From: Myroides albus
GTDB taxonomy: Bacteria > Bacteroidota > Bacteroidia > Flavobacteriales > Flavobacteriaceae
DNA: 40,845 bases
NCBI RefSeq assembly: GCF_009711045.1
Contig: NZ_WMJX01000025.1
Span: forward strand, 1-40,845
Reading direction: 5' to 3'
Below, piece by piece: positions 15,811-25,393 of this stretch. Below the pieces are notes generated by a model. It was not told the DNA's origin. It saw only the letters and a list, made by a program, of their open reading frames with translations, and made no database searches. A program made the position numbers and the translations under genes. Numbering within the stretch: position 1 is the stretch's first letter; every line of letters starts with the position of its first letter.

Positions 15811-18231
15811 ATGCTAAAGAACTGGTTGAAAATTTATTGGTACAATACGATGAAGCACAAGATGTACTTCTTGTTGACAGTGGTAGGATTGGCGATTGGT
15901 ATTGCGTCAATTACATTGGCATCGTTATATTATCTGGAAGAGAAGAGCTATAATCAATGGAATCCGAATAAGGATGAGGTCTATGTAATTGAGAATTTAG
16001 GTAAACGAATGATGTATAGTTCACAACCTTTGACTTTAGGAAGGTATATTCACGATAATTCAGGCGCTGTAGAATCTTATATGTATTATGGATATTATAG
16101 ATCAGTGACTGTTAATCGCAATGGAAAGTCTTTTGAAGTAAAGAAAGCACTTGATTCACAGAATACCTTTTTTTCATTCTTTCCCTATGATTTTGTATAT
16201 GGTAATGCACAGACAGCATTAGTTAATTTGAATGATGTAGCATTAGAAGTGACTTTGGCTGAACGTATATTTGGTCAAGGGGTTAACCCTATTGGACAGG
16301 AGATTTTATTCGATGATCAGAACTATATTGTAGCAGGAGTATACGAAATTGGAAAGAAGAGAAGTTCGTTGATGCCTGAATTAGTGACTCATTCGTTAAC
16401 GCAAGAAGCAATGACTAACAATGATTGGGGATCAGCCAGTACTCCAATGCTTGTTAAAACAAAAGATACTCATAGAGTAAGTGAAATCATCGAAAGTGTG
16501 ATAGATGACAATCTCTATGCGGGAGCAGCCAAAGATAAAGGGATGAGTTTAGATGAGTATAAGAAAACCGTAATTGGTGATATGCTTACCAGACCTACTT
16601 TTTACTCTTTGAAAGATATACATATGATGAATGGCAAATACTTCTTTTCAGAGGCGAGCGCAAATTTGAATTTGTTGTATATAACAATTGGTTTATCTGT
16701 TGCTTTACTACTACTCTCGATTTTTAATTATATCAATTTGAGTTTAACCCAAATGATGGAAAGAGGCAAAGAAATAGGAGTACGTAAAGTATTAGGGGCA
16801 AAGCGAATGGATATTTATTTACAATGCATTTTTGAGTCGTCCTTAATGGTTCTCACAAGTTTTGTATTGGCTATTTGCGTTATGGAATTACTGTTGCCTT
16901 AAATCAATATATTCTTGAATGTAAATATTAGTATCTCTTTTATACAGCATATATTTATTATAGTAGCTATTCTGATAGTGGTTATCGTGCTTTGCGGATT
17001 TGTCCCTGCTATGTATATCTCAAGACATAAAGCAATCAGTGTGCTGAAGGGGCGTATTGCTAATGATGCAAAGGGTAGCTTAATGCGTAACAGCTTATTG
17101 GTTTTGCAGTTTGTTATCGCTTGTTTTTTTATTATAGGCTCTATAATTATTAATAAACAAGTTAATTATATGCTCAACAAAGATCTCGGGTTCAAAGGAG
17201 ATCAAATTATTTCAGTTCCTTTCTTATCAGAGACAAAATACGATAGCATTCGCTTTGATAAGTACAATAATTTTAAAACGGAAGTACAGAATGTAACTGG
17301 TGTAATTAATGTAACAGCTTCTTCAATGGTTTTTGGTCCATTAGGTGGTAGAAACGTGTTTTCTTTTTTTGAAAAGGGAGAGGACAAATTATTGGTTAGT
17401 CGCATTGTTTTAGATTATGATTATCTTGATGTTATGCAGATTAAACTTAAAGAGGGAAGAATGCTCTCAGATCAATTTGCATCAGACAGTATCAATAATG
17501 TTTTAGTCAATGAGGCATTTATCGAAATGTTTAATATCAAAGAACCTATTAATTCAGAAATAGTCAGTAATAAAAAGAAATATACAGTAGTAGGAGTTAT
17601 ACAAAACTTTAATTTAAGTGGTGTAGAGAATGGTATTAACCCTCAAGTATTTGCACATCACGCAACTTTTCAGGGTGCTAAGGGACTGTTTGAAGAGGTG
17701 TCAATCAAAGTAGAGCCAGAGCGAGTAGAACAAGTATTGAAGGACATAGAGAAACTATGGCTAAAGTACAATAATGAGAGTAAGATTCCTTTCGATTATG
17801 AGTTTGTAGACAAGCAGTTTGCCAAGACTTTTGACCGGGTATTATTAGAACGAAAGATGTTTGGTGTATTGAGCAATATTGTTGTATTCATTGCTTTATT
17901 TGGATTGTTTGCAGTATCGTCTTTTACGATAGGAACAAAGCTAAGAGAAGTAGCTATCCGCAAGGTACTTGGAGCTGAGACAACAGGCTTACTAAGACAG
18001 TTGTCGTATCAGTATGTTGTTTATTGTTTGGTTGGATTTGGTATAGCAGTATTCCCGAGTTATTACTTTTTAAATAAGTGGTTGGCAAACTATGCTTATC
18101 GCATAGAGATTGGATGGGGTGTGTACGTGTATAGTTTATTGTTGATTTTAGGATTGACATTGTTGATTGTTATCAGTCGTGCTTATAAGGCGACAAGAGT
18201 AGATGTATTAAAGTATATCAAATACGAATAA
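15811..18231 (+). pseudogene. FtsX/MacB-type ABC permease 2, interrupted by one TAA
   Basis: A continuous frame of 806 codons before its terminal stop, like its paralogues (791, 817 and 809), except for a TAA at 16900-16902. Codons before it end ELLLP; codons after it continue INIFLN with no frameshift. Permease 4 has PYF at the same point and permease 3 PWL, so a Tyr or Trp codon probably became TAA by one substitution. The first part (363 residues) keeps one coupling motif, VRKVLGA at 324-330. The second (from a TTG at 16915, 438 codons) keeps the other, IRKVLGA at about 716. The break falls between the third and fourth transmembrane helices. It might still make two half-proteins, but no strong start precedes the second part, so inactivation is more likely. 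Confidence 0.85.
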
Positions 18232-18233
18232 AA

Positions 18234-20687
18234 ATGTTAAAGAACTGGTTGAAAATATATTGGTCTAATGTGTTGAAGAATAAAATCTATTTTATTCTGA
18301 CATTAGTAAGTTTAGGGGTGGGGTTTGCTTCTGTTATACTGTCTTTTGTACATTATAGAGAAGAGGTTTCTTATGATCAAGATAACCCGAATAAAGACAA
18401 TATCTTCACAGTAGAGTCTATTCTGAATACAGATACAAGTTGGATGAAGTTGCCTTATCCCTTTGGCTCTAAGCTACAAGAAGAGTCTTCTCATATCGTT
18501 GATTATACGTATATGGATAACTATTATGGGGAAGGAAAAATAGCTATAGGAGGAGTGATAAGAGAGGTAGAGAAGGTAGGTTTTGTAAAGTCTAACTTTT
18601 TTAGCTTTTTTCCATCAGAGATTATAAAAGGAGATAGAAGTAATCCATTTAGCGGACCTAATACTGCAGTGATTGCAGAGGAGTATGCAAAGCAATTGTT
18701 TGGAGATGAAGATCCAATAGGTAAAACCGTAGTTTGTTATAAAGAAAACTATGTCATTAGTGCTATTTATAAGTTAAAAGAGAGAAGAAGTTCTGTGATG
18801 GCTAACATTCTGGTTAATGCAGTAGATCAGTATGAAAAAGAGGGGATAGAACAATGGGGCAACTATAATTCAACTATTTGGTTAAAGTTAGATGATGCTA
18901 AGTATACAGCTGAAGTAGAGTGGCTGATAAAAGATATTTTGATTAGGTATGTATATGCGTCATTGGCTCAGGATAAAGGTATGAGTTTAGAGGAGTACAT
19001 GGTAGAAGAAGAAGGAGTGACCTTGGACGAATTTAGAGCACTAAAGGACAAAGGGTATAAATTACATATTTTATCAGAACAAAGAATGCAGAAGAGATCT
19101 GAATTAAGTGGTACACCTGAAGGGGCAACTAATGTTGGGAGATTAAATATAATTATCGGACTTTCTCTGCTGATATTGATATTATCAGTGTTTAACTATA
19201 TCAACTTAAGTACTGCTCAGGCAATCAGTCGTACACGAGAAGTAGGAATTAGAAAGACATTAGGTGCGACTAAGAAGAACCTTATTTTTCAAGGGTTATT
19301 TGAAGCTTTCATCACATCAGCATTAGCTTGTATCATTGCCTTTGTATTGATTGAATTTACAATACCTTGGTTAAGGGTTTTTCTCAATTCACAGATGGAA
19401 GTAGAAGGAGCTTATATATTGCCGTGGTTATTGTTGTTCATGGTATGTGTGATTCTTTTGGTCGGTATCATTCCTGCTTTATTTACTGCGAGTTTTAAAA
19501 CGTTAGAGGTGCTAAAAGGCGAGGTAAATAAGAGTAAGAAAGGCAAGACATTAAAGAACGTTATGTTAGTCGTGCAGTTTACGGTGGCTTGCTTTTTTAT
19601 GGTGGGTAGTTATATCGTATATGAGCAGGTGACATATATGATGAATAAGGATCTTGGATTTAAGGGAGATCAAGTTGTCATTATTCCTTATTTATATAAA
19701 GGACCTCATGGAGAGAAGCTGAATGTTTATCACTCTCTTAAGGAAGAGATAATGACACTAAATGGGGTTGAAGATATTTCGATTGCTTCTATTGGTATCG
19801 GTAGTAATTTCGGTAGTTCATCTAGTTTTTTGTACAAGGGCAATAGGGTGCAGGGGATCAATGTAGGAATGGATTATAACTATTTAGATGTATTAGATAT
19901 TAAAATGAAAGAGGGTAGAAGTTTGTCGTCTGAATTTTCCACTGATTCTATCTCTAATATATTGATTAGTGAGCGCACTGTTTACGAGATGAAAGAAGAG
20001 AATCCTATAGGGAAGACTATAGAGTGGAACGATAGAAAATTAACTATAGTGGGAGTCGTTAAAGATTTTAATCTATATAATTTGAAAGCCGATTATGCTC
20101 CTCTTGTTTTCTTTAGTTTAAAAACCATTTCATGGGTGGGATTAAATAGCAGACAGATTACAGTCAAAGTTAAAGGAGATAATGTTGAAAAAACGATGAA
20201 TGAAATAGCAAAGATATGGGAGAGAAGAGATGTTTCAGAAGAGCCTTTTAGTTATGAGTTTTTGAATAAAAAGTATGCAAAGACATTTAACAATGTAAAG
20301 AAAGAGAGAGACGTTTTTCTAACGCTTAACGCAATTGTTGTGTTTATCGCCTTATTTGGACTGTATAGCTTGGCTTCTTTTAATATTAATAACCGCTTAA
20401 AGGAAGTAGCTATTCGCAAAGTATTAGGAGCAAGTGCTTCAAGTTTGCTAAAGCAGTTATCGATGCAATATGTAATGATGTGTTTAATAGGATTTGGTAT
20501 AGCTATATTCCCGAGTTATTACTTTTTGAATAAGTGGTTAAGTGATTATGCTTTTAGAATTGATATCAGTGTCATGCCTTTTGTAGTGAGTCTTTTACTA
20601 ATTCTCTTATTAACAGGGATAGTTGTTTTTATTAAAGCCTGGTCAGCGACGAAGATCAATGTATTGAAGTACATCAAGTATGAATAA
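18234..20687 (+). CDS. FtsX/MacB-type ABC permease 3
   Basis: An 817-residue two-half permease with coupling motifs IRKTLGA (339-345) and IRKVLGA (727-733). First helix at about 17-37, a periplasmic domain to about 300, then FtsX helices, and the same order repeated in the second half. It is closest to permease 2: the two share the opening MLKNWLKIYW and the ending VLKYIKYE or close to it. Nucleotide stretches near the 3' ends (around 18030-18080 and 20490-20540) are almost identical, which indicates a recent tandem duplication or gene conversion. It starts two bases after permease 2 ends. Confidence 0.92.
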   Translation: MLKNWLKIYWSNVLKNKIYFILTLVSLGVGFASVILSFVHYREEVSYDQDNPNKDNIFTVESILNTDTSWMKLPYPFGSKLQEESSHIVDYTYMDNYYGEGKIAIGGVIREVEKVGFVKSNFFSFFPSEIIKGDRSNPFSGPNTAVIAEEYAKQLFGDEDPIGKTVVCYKENYVISAIYKLKERRSSVMANILVNAVDQYEKEGIEQWGNYNSTIWLKLDDAKYTAEVEWLIKDILIRYVYASLAQDKGMSLEEYMVEEEGVTLDEFRALKDKGYKLHILSEQRMQKRSELSGTPEGATNVGRLNIIIGLSLLILILSVFNYINLSTAQAISRTREVGIRKTLGATKKNLIFQGLFEAFITSALACIIAFVLIEFTIPWLRVFLNSQMEVEGAYILPWLLLFMVCVILLVGIIPALFTASFKTLEVLKGEVNKSKKGKTLKNVMLVVQFTVACFFMVGSYIVYEQVTYMMNKDLGFKGDQVVIIPYLYKGPHGEKLNVYHSLKEEIMTLNGVEDISIASIGIGSNFGSSSSFLYKGNRVQGINVGMDYNYLDVLDIKMKEGRSLSSEFSTDSISNILISERTVYEMKEENPIGKTIEWNDRKLTIVGVVKDFNLYNLKADYAPLVFFSLKTISWVGLNSRQITVKVKGDNVEKTMNEIAKIWERRDVSEEPFSYEFLNKKYAKTFNNVKKERDVFLTLNAIVVFIALFGLYSLASFNINNRLKEVAIRKVLGASASSLLKQLSMQYVMMCLIGFGIAIFPSYYFLNKWLSDYAFRIDISVMPFVVSLLLILLLTGIVVFIKAWSATKINVLKYIKYE

Positions 20688-20706
20688 CCATAAAACAAAT
20701 TTAAAT

Positions 20707-21537
20707 ATGAAAAAAATAGTCATGTTCTTCTTATTAGTAGGAGGAAGTGTATTTGCACAGTCAAAAGAAACACGTCAAGTGAACGATTTTAGTTCCGTTA
20801 AATCTTCACAGGCAATAGAAGTAAACTTTACTTACGGTGAGTCGAAGAGTGTAGTAGTTGAGGTGGAGAAATCTGAGAATATGAAAGATGTAAAGACGGA
20901 GGTTACTGCTACAGGAGAATTGCAGATTTATATTGAACAGAAGAAGAAAAACAGAAAGAACTGGGGCTTTAATTCGAGTGAATTTGGCAAAGTAACAGTA
21001 ACCGTTAGTAATCCTACTTTAGAAGGAGTAAGAGCATCATCTTCATCTAAGTTTAACTTATTGAACAAGGTTATTGCAAAGTCATTTGACGTGAAGACGA
21101 GTAGTTCAGCAAAGTTTACAGGAGCGTTAGTACAAGCTGATAATTTGAATATTGAATGTAGTTCATCTTCTAAAGTGCAAGGTGAGTTTGAAGTGATGAA
21201 TAAGACTTCTGCAAGCGCTAGCTCTTCTGCGAGTATAGATATCTCTTTAAAGACAAGTGATGTAAGTCTTGGAGTGAGTAGTTCTGCAAGAATGAGTTTA
21301 TCTGGAAAGGCTGATTCAGTGAATGCTACTGCGTCAAGCAGTGGGAATATAAAAGCTGGTGACTTTACAACTAAGGTATTAGAAGGCAAGGCAAGTTCGT
21401 CTGGTTCTATGGTGTTTAATGTAACTGATGAGGTATCTGGTAGAGCGAGTTCTTCAGGACGTGTTTTATATACAGGAGGAGCTAAGATAGTGAGTTCAAA
21501 CACTTCCTCTTCAGGACAAGTAAAAAATATAGATTAA
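20707..21537 (+). CDS. Secreted head-GIN-domain (DUF2807) protein, second copy
   Basis: A 276-residue exported protein with a clear signal peptide (MKKIVMFFLLVGGSVFAQ). I chose the ATG at 20707 because it opens this peptide; an ATG at 20680 overlaps the permease 3 stop and adds nine residues that spoil the signal. The body is a regular beta-helix with Ser-Ser-Ser turns about every 18-22 residues (ASSSSK, TSSSAK, CSSSSK, SASSSAS, VSSSAR, ASSSGN, ASSSGS, ASSSGR, TSSSGQ), the hallmark of the head-GIN/DUF2807 family. It lies between permeases 3 and 4 in the export operon. Role unknown; an accessory periplasmic or surface part of the exporter is an inference. Confidence 0.85.
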   Translation: MKKIVMFFLLVGGSVFAQSKETRQVNDFSSVKSSQAIEVNFTYGESKSVVVEVEKSENMKDVKTEVTATGELQIYIEQKKKNRKNWGFNSSEFGKVTVTVSNPTLEGVRASSSSKFNLLNKVIAKSFDVKTSSSAKFTGALVQADNLNIECSSSSKVQGEFEVMNKTSASASSSASIDISLKTSDVSLGVSSSARMSLSGKADSVNATASSSGNIKAGDFTTKVLEGKASSSGSMVFNVTDEVSGRASSSGRVLYTGGAKIVSSNTSSSGQVKNID

Positions 21538-21557
21538 TTAAATAAATAAGGATTCTA

Positions 21558-23987
21558 ATGATTAACAACTGGTTTAAGTTATATCTAAGGTATTTCTGGA
21601 AGAATAAGTTCTTCACTATTTTAAATGTTCTGGGATTATCTATTGGGGTAACTGCCTTATTATTAGTATTAATATATTGGCATAATGAACATAGTTACAA
21701 TCAATGGAATCCTTACAAGGATAGAGTATATGAGGTTTATAGTGCGGGGTTTGAAGATGGGGAAATAAGTCCTTGGTTACCTGCTCCTATGGCGACGCAA
21801 ATTGAGGAGCTTTCAGATGTTGTTGAATCATATACTTTTTTGTGGAACTTCACTCGCAGAAAGAGTATTGTCGTTGGAGATAAGCAAGATTTTATATTTA
21901 ATATAGCTGATCACCAGGCTTCTTATCTCGATATGTTTCCTTTTCCTGCAGTATATGGGTCTATAAAGAGCTATCAAGATAATAAAGACAATGCTATCGC
22001 ATTAGAACATCAACAAGCTATTCGCCTATTTGGTGAAGGAGTAGATCCAGTTGGAAAAGAGATTGAATTAGATGGAGGAAAGCATGTTGTTGTTCGTTTA
22101 GTTTATCAAATTCCTTCGGCGACATCTAATGCTCCTAATGCACTTGTATCTTATGGAGCAGAGCAGATGATTAAAGATAATATCAATATTTGGGGTGATT
22201 ATAATTATAATATCCTGATAAAATTAAAAGAGGGCGTTCAACTCGATATAGTAAAAGACAGAGTCATCAATACACTTTATCAACCTTTCTTAACAAGTTA
22301 TGCTAAAAGTGAGGGGATTACCGAAGACGAGTACCGTGCGAAGTATCTGAAGGAAGATCAGTACGTGTTTTTTGATTTAGAATCTGCTCATCTTAATCCG
22401 AAATCTCAGATATATGGAAGTGGGAGTAATGCAAAGAAAATATTGACGAGTATGTTAGTTGTTTCTTTGTTGTTATTGCTATTGTCTATTTTCAATGCTG
22501 TTAACTTAAGCATGGTACAGAGTTTCAAACGTGCAAGAGAAGTAGGTATTCGAAAGGCATTAGGAGGTGCGAGATCAAATATAATCAGTCAATTTGTGTT
22601 TGAATCCCTTTTGACAATTCTCATGTCTCTTATAATCGCTTTGTTTTTAGTGGAATTGTTGTTGCCATATTTTAATTTATTAGTAGACAGAGCACTTGTT
22701 TTCTATATAAGTGATTTTATAGTTGAATTGTCTATTGTGGTCGTTGTTATACTTTTATTATCAGCTATATTACCTGCTCTTTTCGCCGCATCTTTTAATC
22801 CCTTGAAAGTGCTAAAAGGAAACTTTGTAAGAAGTAAATCAGGAGTTGTTATTCGCAATATCTTCTTGGTCTTGCAATTTGTTATTGCCTTCTTCTTTTT
22901 GACGATAGCTTTGTTTATGAATAAGCAAATAACGTATCTCATAAATCAAAACCTTGGATTTAAAGGGGAGCAAATTGTAAATATAAAATACGAACTATCG
23001 GGCTTCCAAAATCGAGATGAGGTATTTAGGGACTTTAAGGACGACTTTTTAAAGATTCAAGGAGTAGAAGGAGTAACTGCTCATTCTTTTAAAATTGGAC
23101 AACAATTAGGAAGTTCTTCTACTAATTTCATTGGAGATGTTTCATTGCATAGTGGTAATATAGTTGTAGATCATAGCTTTTTAGATGTTATGGGAATTCA
23201 ATTAAAGGAAGGAAGGTTTTTTGATCCAGAGTTACGGACGGATAATAGTGAAAAGGTCTTAGTTAATGAAGCATTTGAGAAGGCATTTAATTTTAAAGAG
23301 GGAGTGATTGGCAAAGAGATTCGTTGGAATAATAGAGTATTTCAGATTATTGGTGTTGTCAAGAATTTTAATTTACACGGTTTTAATACGGAAGTATCAC
23401 CTCAAACTTATTTCTTAGGTGACTCAGTAGGATGGTTTCATCATCTGTTAGGAACTATATCTGTCAAGCTGAAGACAGATGATGTGCAAGGTACATTATT
23501 TCGTATAGAGAAGTTTTGGAAAGATCGCGTAGAGCCAGTATACCCTATGGAATATGGTTTTGCAAATGAACAGTTTGCCAATACGTACCGCCAAGCAACG
23601 TATCAAAAAACACTGTTCTTTGTACTAATGAGTATATCTGTATTTACTGCACTTATAGGGCTATTGTCTATTGTGTCGTTCAGTATTGAGAATAGATTAA
23701 AAGAAGTTGCTATCCGAAAAGTTATGGGTGCCGATTCGAGAAAGTTGACTGTTGCTTTGTCGAAAAGTTTTATGCTGTACTGTGTACTCGGATTCTGTAT
23801 CTCTGTGTACCCTGTTTATTTTGCTGTTCAACTGTGGTTAGAAGATTTTGCATACCGTGAAGCAATAACGGCAGTGCCTTTTATAATAGCATTTAGTAGT
23901 TTGTTTTTATTATCTATCCTATTAGTGATATGGAAGGCAAGGAAGGCAACGCGTATTGACGTTTTAAAATATATAAAGTATGAGTAA
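21558..23987 (+). CDS. FtsX/MacB-type ABC permease 4
   Basis: An 809-residue two-half permease with coupling motifs IRKALGG (331-337) and IRKVMGA (719-725). Its N-terminus (MINNWFKLYLRYFWKNKFF) differs from permeases 2 and 3 but keeps the NWxKLY pattern; its C-terminus has the same VLKYIKYE. The last helices (YCVLGFCISVYPVYFAVQLWLEDF region) align with those of permeases 2 and 3. It starts 20 bases after the second GIN gene. Its stop overlaps the TolC-like gene by eight bases, so the outer membrane factor is translationally coupled to this permease. Confidence 0.92.
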   Translation: MINNWFKLYLRYFWKNKFFTILNVLGLSIGVTALLLVLIYWHNEHSYNQWNPYKDRVYEVYSAGFEDGEISPWLPAPMATQIEELSDVVESYTFLWNFTRRKSIVVGDKQDFIFNIADHQASYLDMFPFPAVYGSIKSYQDNKDNAIALEHQQAIRLFGEGVDPVGKEIELDGGKHVVVRLVYQIPSATSNAPNALVSYGAEQMIKDNINIWGDYNYNILIKLKEGVQLDIVKDRVINTLYQPFLTSYAKSEGITEDEYRAKYLKEDQYVFFDLESAHLNPKSQIYGSGSNAKKILTSMLVVSLLLLLLSIFNAVNLSMVQSFKRAREVGIRKALGGARSNIISQFVFESLLTILMSLIIALFLVELLLPYFNLLVDRALVFYISDFIVELSIVVVVILLLSAILPALFAASFNPLKVLKGNFVRSKSGVVIRNIFLVLQFVIAFFFLTIALFMNKQITYLINQNLGFKGEQIVNIKYELSGFQNRDEVFRDFKDDFLKIQGVEGVTAHSFKIGQQLGSSSTNFIGDVSLHSGNIVVDHSFLDVMGIQLKEGRFFDPELRTDNSEKVLVNEAFEKAFNFKEGVIGKEIRWNNRVFQIIGVVKNFNLHGFNTEVSPQTYFLGDSVGWFHHLLGTISVKLKTDDVQGTLFRIEKFWKDRVEPVYPMEYGFANEQFANTYRQATYQKTLFFVLMSISVFTALIGLLSIVSFSIENRLKEVAIRKVMGADSRKLTVALSKSFMLYCVLGFCISVYPVYFAVQLWLEDFAYREAITAVPFIIAFSSLFLLSILLVIWKARKATRIDVLKYIKYE

Positions 23988-25275
23988 GAATTGGTGTTTA
24001 GTATTGACTATTCTGTTCAGTGTTGTCGGAGTAGCTCAGGAGAAGTGGACTTTGGAGTACTGTGTAGAAAAAGGAAAAGAGAATAGTTTAAAACTAATGG
24101 TAGCTGCTTTAGAAACACAAGTTGTAGAGCGTCAGAAACAAAGTGTAGTTTCCTATTATTTACCCAATATCGGAGTAAATGGCAATCAAGGTTATAATTT
24201 TGGATCAGCAATTGATCCGACGACTAATAGCAGAGTCAGTTCAAATATGGCATCTACGCAGCTTTCTTTGGATGCTAATGTAGAGCTTTTTAACTGGTCT
24301 AATATTGTGAAATATCAACAAGAGAGCTTGGCCTTGAATATGTCAGAACTTTCTGAACAAGAAGTTTTGTTTCACTATCAGAGTTCTTTGCTTCTTCGCT
24401 TTTATGAGATAGTAGGCTTGCAAGAGTATTTGAAAATCCAAGTAGAACAATTGAAGAATAGTGAGACAAATTACAAGCGCGTATTAAAAGAAGTAGATGC
24501 TGGAGCTAAGCCTAATAGTGATTTGTATGACATTGAGTATATTTATAACAGCGAGCAAATAGCAATAGAAAGAACCCAAAATAACCTGTATAATCAAAAG
24601 TTACAGTTTTTACATTTCCTCAATATGAGTGACAGTCAAGTGGAGTTATTTGAATTAGTAAATAACACGGAATCTATTGGACTTTTTACGGATTATTTGT
24701 TTAATCCAAGGTTGGAAAAACAACGTTTAAATAGCCTTTTCTTGCAAAAAGAGAAGCAATTGATAAGTTCTCAAAGTTTACCAAAACTTTCTGTAAGTTA
24801 TCAATATGGATCATTCTATTCAAAACCTTTTAATACAGCTTTAGATGCACAGGTGAATGCCTTCTCTAAGCAGTTAGGCGACAACAAAAGTCACTATGTT
24901 GGTATCCGCCTTAGTATTCCTGTTTTTACGGGAGGAGTTGTGATTAGGCAGGTGAGAACAAAGAATACTGAAATAGCACTTAACGATTTGAAAATTAAGG
25001 AAATTGAGCTTGAATTAAACAACGAAAATACACAGTTAGAACACGAGATTCAGCAATTAAAAACACTGGAGAAAAACTTGATAAAAAGTATTGAAATGTC
25101 CGAAAAGTCATTTACGACAACACAAGTGAAATACGAAAATGGCAAGGTAGATATCTTCTCTTTTAATTCAGCAAAAAACCAATTGCTTACTTCTCAATAT
25201 GCATTGGTGAAGAATAACTTAGATCGTCAATTTTTAGAAAAAAGATTAGCGTTGAATAATAGCAATAAGCTCTGA
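23980..25275 (+). CDS. TolC-family outer membrane efflux protein
   Basis: A 431-residue outer membrane channel of the OEP family, with a signal peptide (CLVLTILFSVVGVAQ) followed by WTLEYCVEKGKENSLKLMVA, the usual start of the first helical repeat. Two repeats are visible; the second includes VGIRLSIPVFTGGVVIRQVRT, the membrane-strand signature of TolC homologues, and long amphipathic coiled coils follow it. Together with the adaptor, ATPase and permeases it completes a trans-envelope exporter. It is the last gene of the operon and overlaps permease 4 by eight bases. Confidence 0.92.
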   Translation: MSKNWCLVLTILFSVVGVAQEKWTLEYCVEKGKENSLKLMVAALETQVVERQKQSVVSYYLPNIGVNGNQGYNFGSAIDPTTNSRVSSNMASTQLSLDANVELFNWSNIVKYQQESLALNMSELSEQEVLFHYQSSLLLRFYEIVGLQEYLKIQVEQLKNSETNYKRVLKEVDAGAKPNSDLYDIEYIYNSEQIAIERTQNNLYNQKLQFLHFLNMSDSQVELFELVNNTESIGLFTDYLFNPRLEKQRLNSLFLQKEKQLISSQSLPKLSVSYQYGSFYSKPFNTALDAQVNAFSKQLGDNKSHYVGIRLSIPVFTGGVVIRQVRTKNTEIALNDLKIKEIELELNNENTQLEHEIQQLKTLEKNLIKSIEMSEKSFTTTQVKYENGKVDIFSFNSAKNQLLTSQYALVKNNLDRQFLEKRLALNNSNKL

Positions 25276-25300
25276 TACTGAGTTTAAAGGCTTATTTGTA
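25264..25300 (+). terminator. Weak terminator after the export operon
   Basis: AATAAGC (25264-25270) pairs with GCTTATT (25290-25296), followed by TTGTATTT. The stem is only seven pairs and AT-rich, and its left arm lies inside the last codons of the TolC-like gene, so termination may be partial. Confidence 0.3.
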
Positions 25301-25339
25301 TTTAGAATATATTAACACTAAAATCTCAATATTTCCTAT

Positions 25340-25347
25340 TATCTTTG
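25340..25347 (+). promoter_or_regulatory. -7 box (TATCTTTG) upstream of mrp
   Basis: TATCTTTG matches TAnnTTTG 46 bases before the mrp ATG. It suggests that mrp and the NifU-like gene are transcribed independently of the export operon. No good -33 element was seen. Confidence 0.5.
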
Positions 25348-25393
25348 CATATAAGTGTTATCATATTAATTTGTTGAAAACTAATCTTATATA

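Noticed and set aside
16900..16902. Programmed stop-codon readthrough in permease 2
   Set aside because: There is no recoding element or pyrrolysine/selenocysteine context, and TAA is not a usual recoding codon; a nonsense mutation is simpler.
20928..21503. A 191-codon open frame antisense to the second GIN gene
   Set aside because: It is the shadow of a low-complexity Ser-rich repeat coding sequence and has no matching family features.
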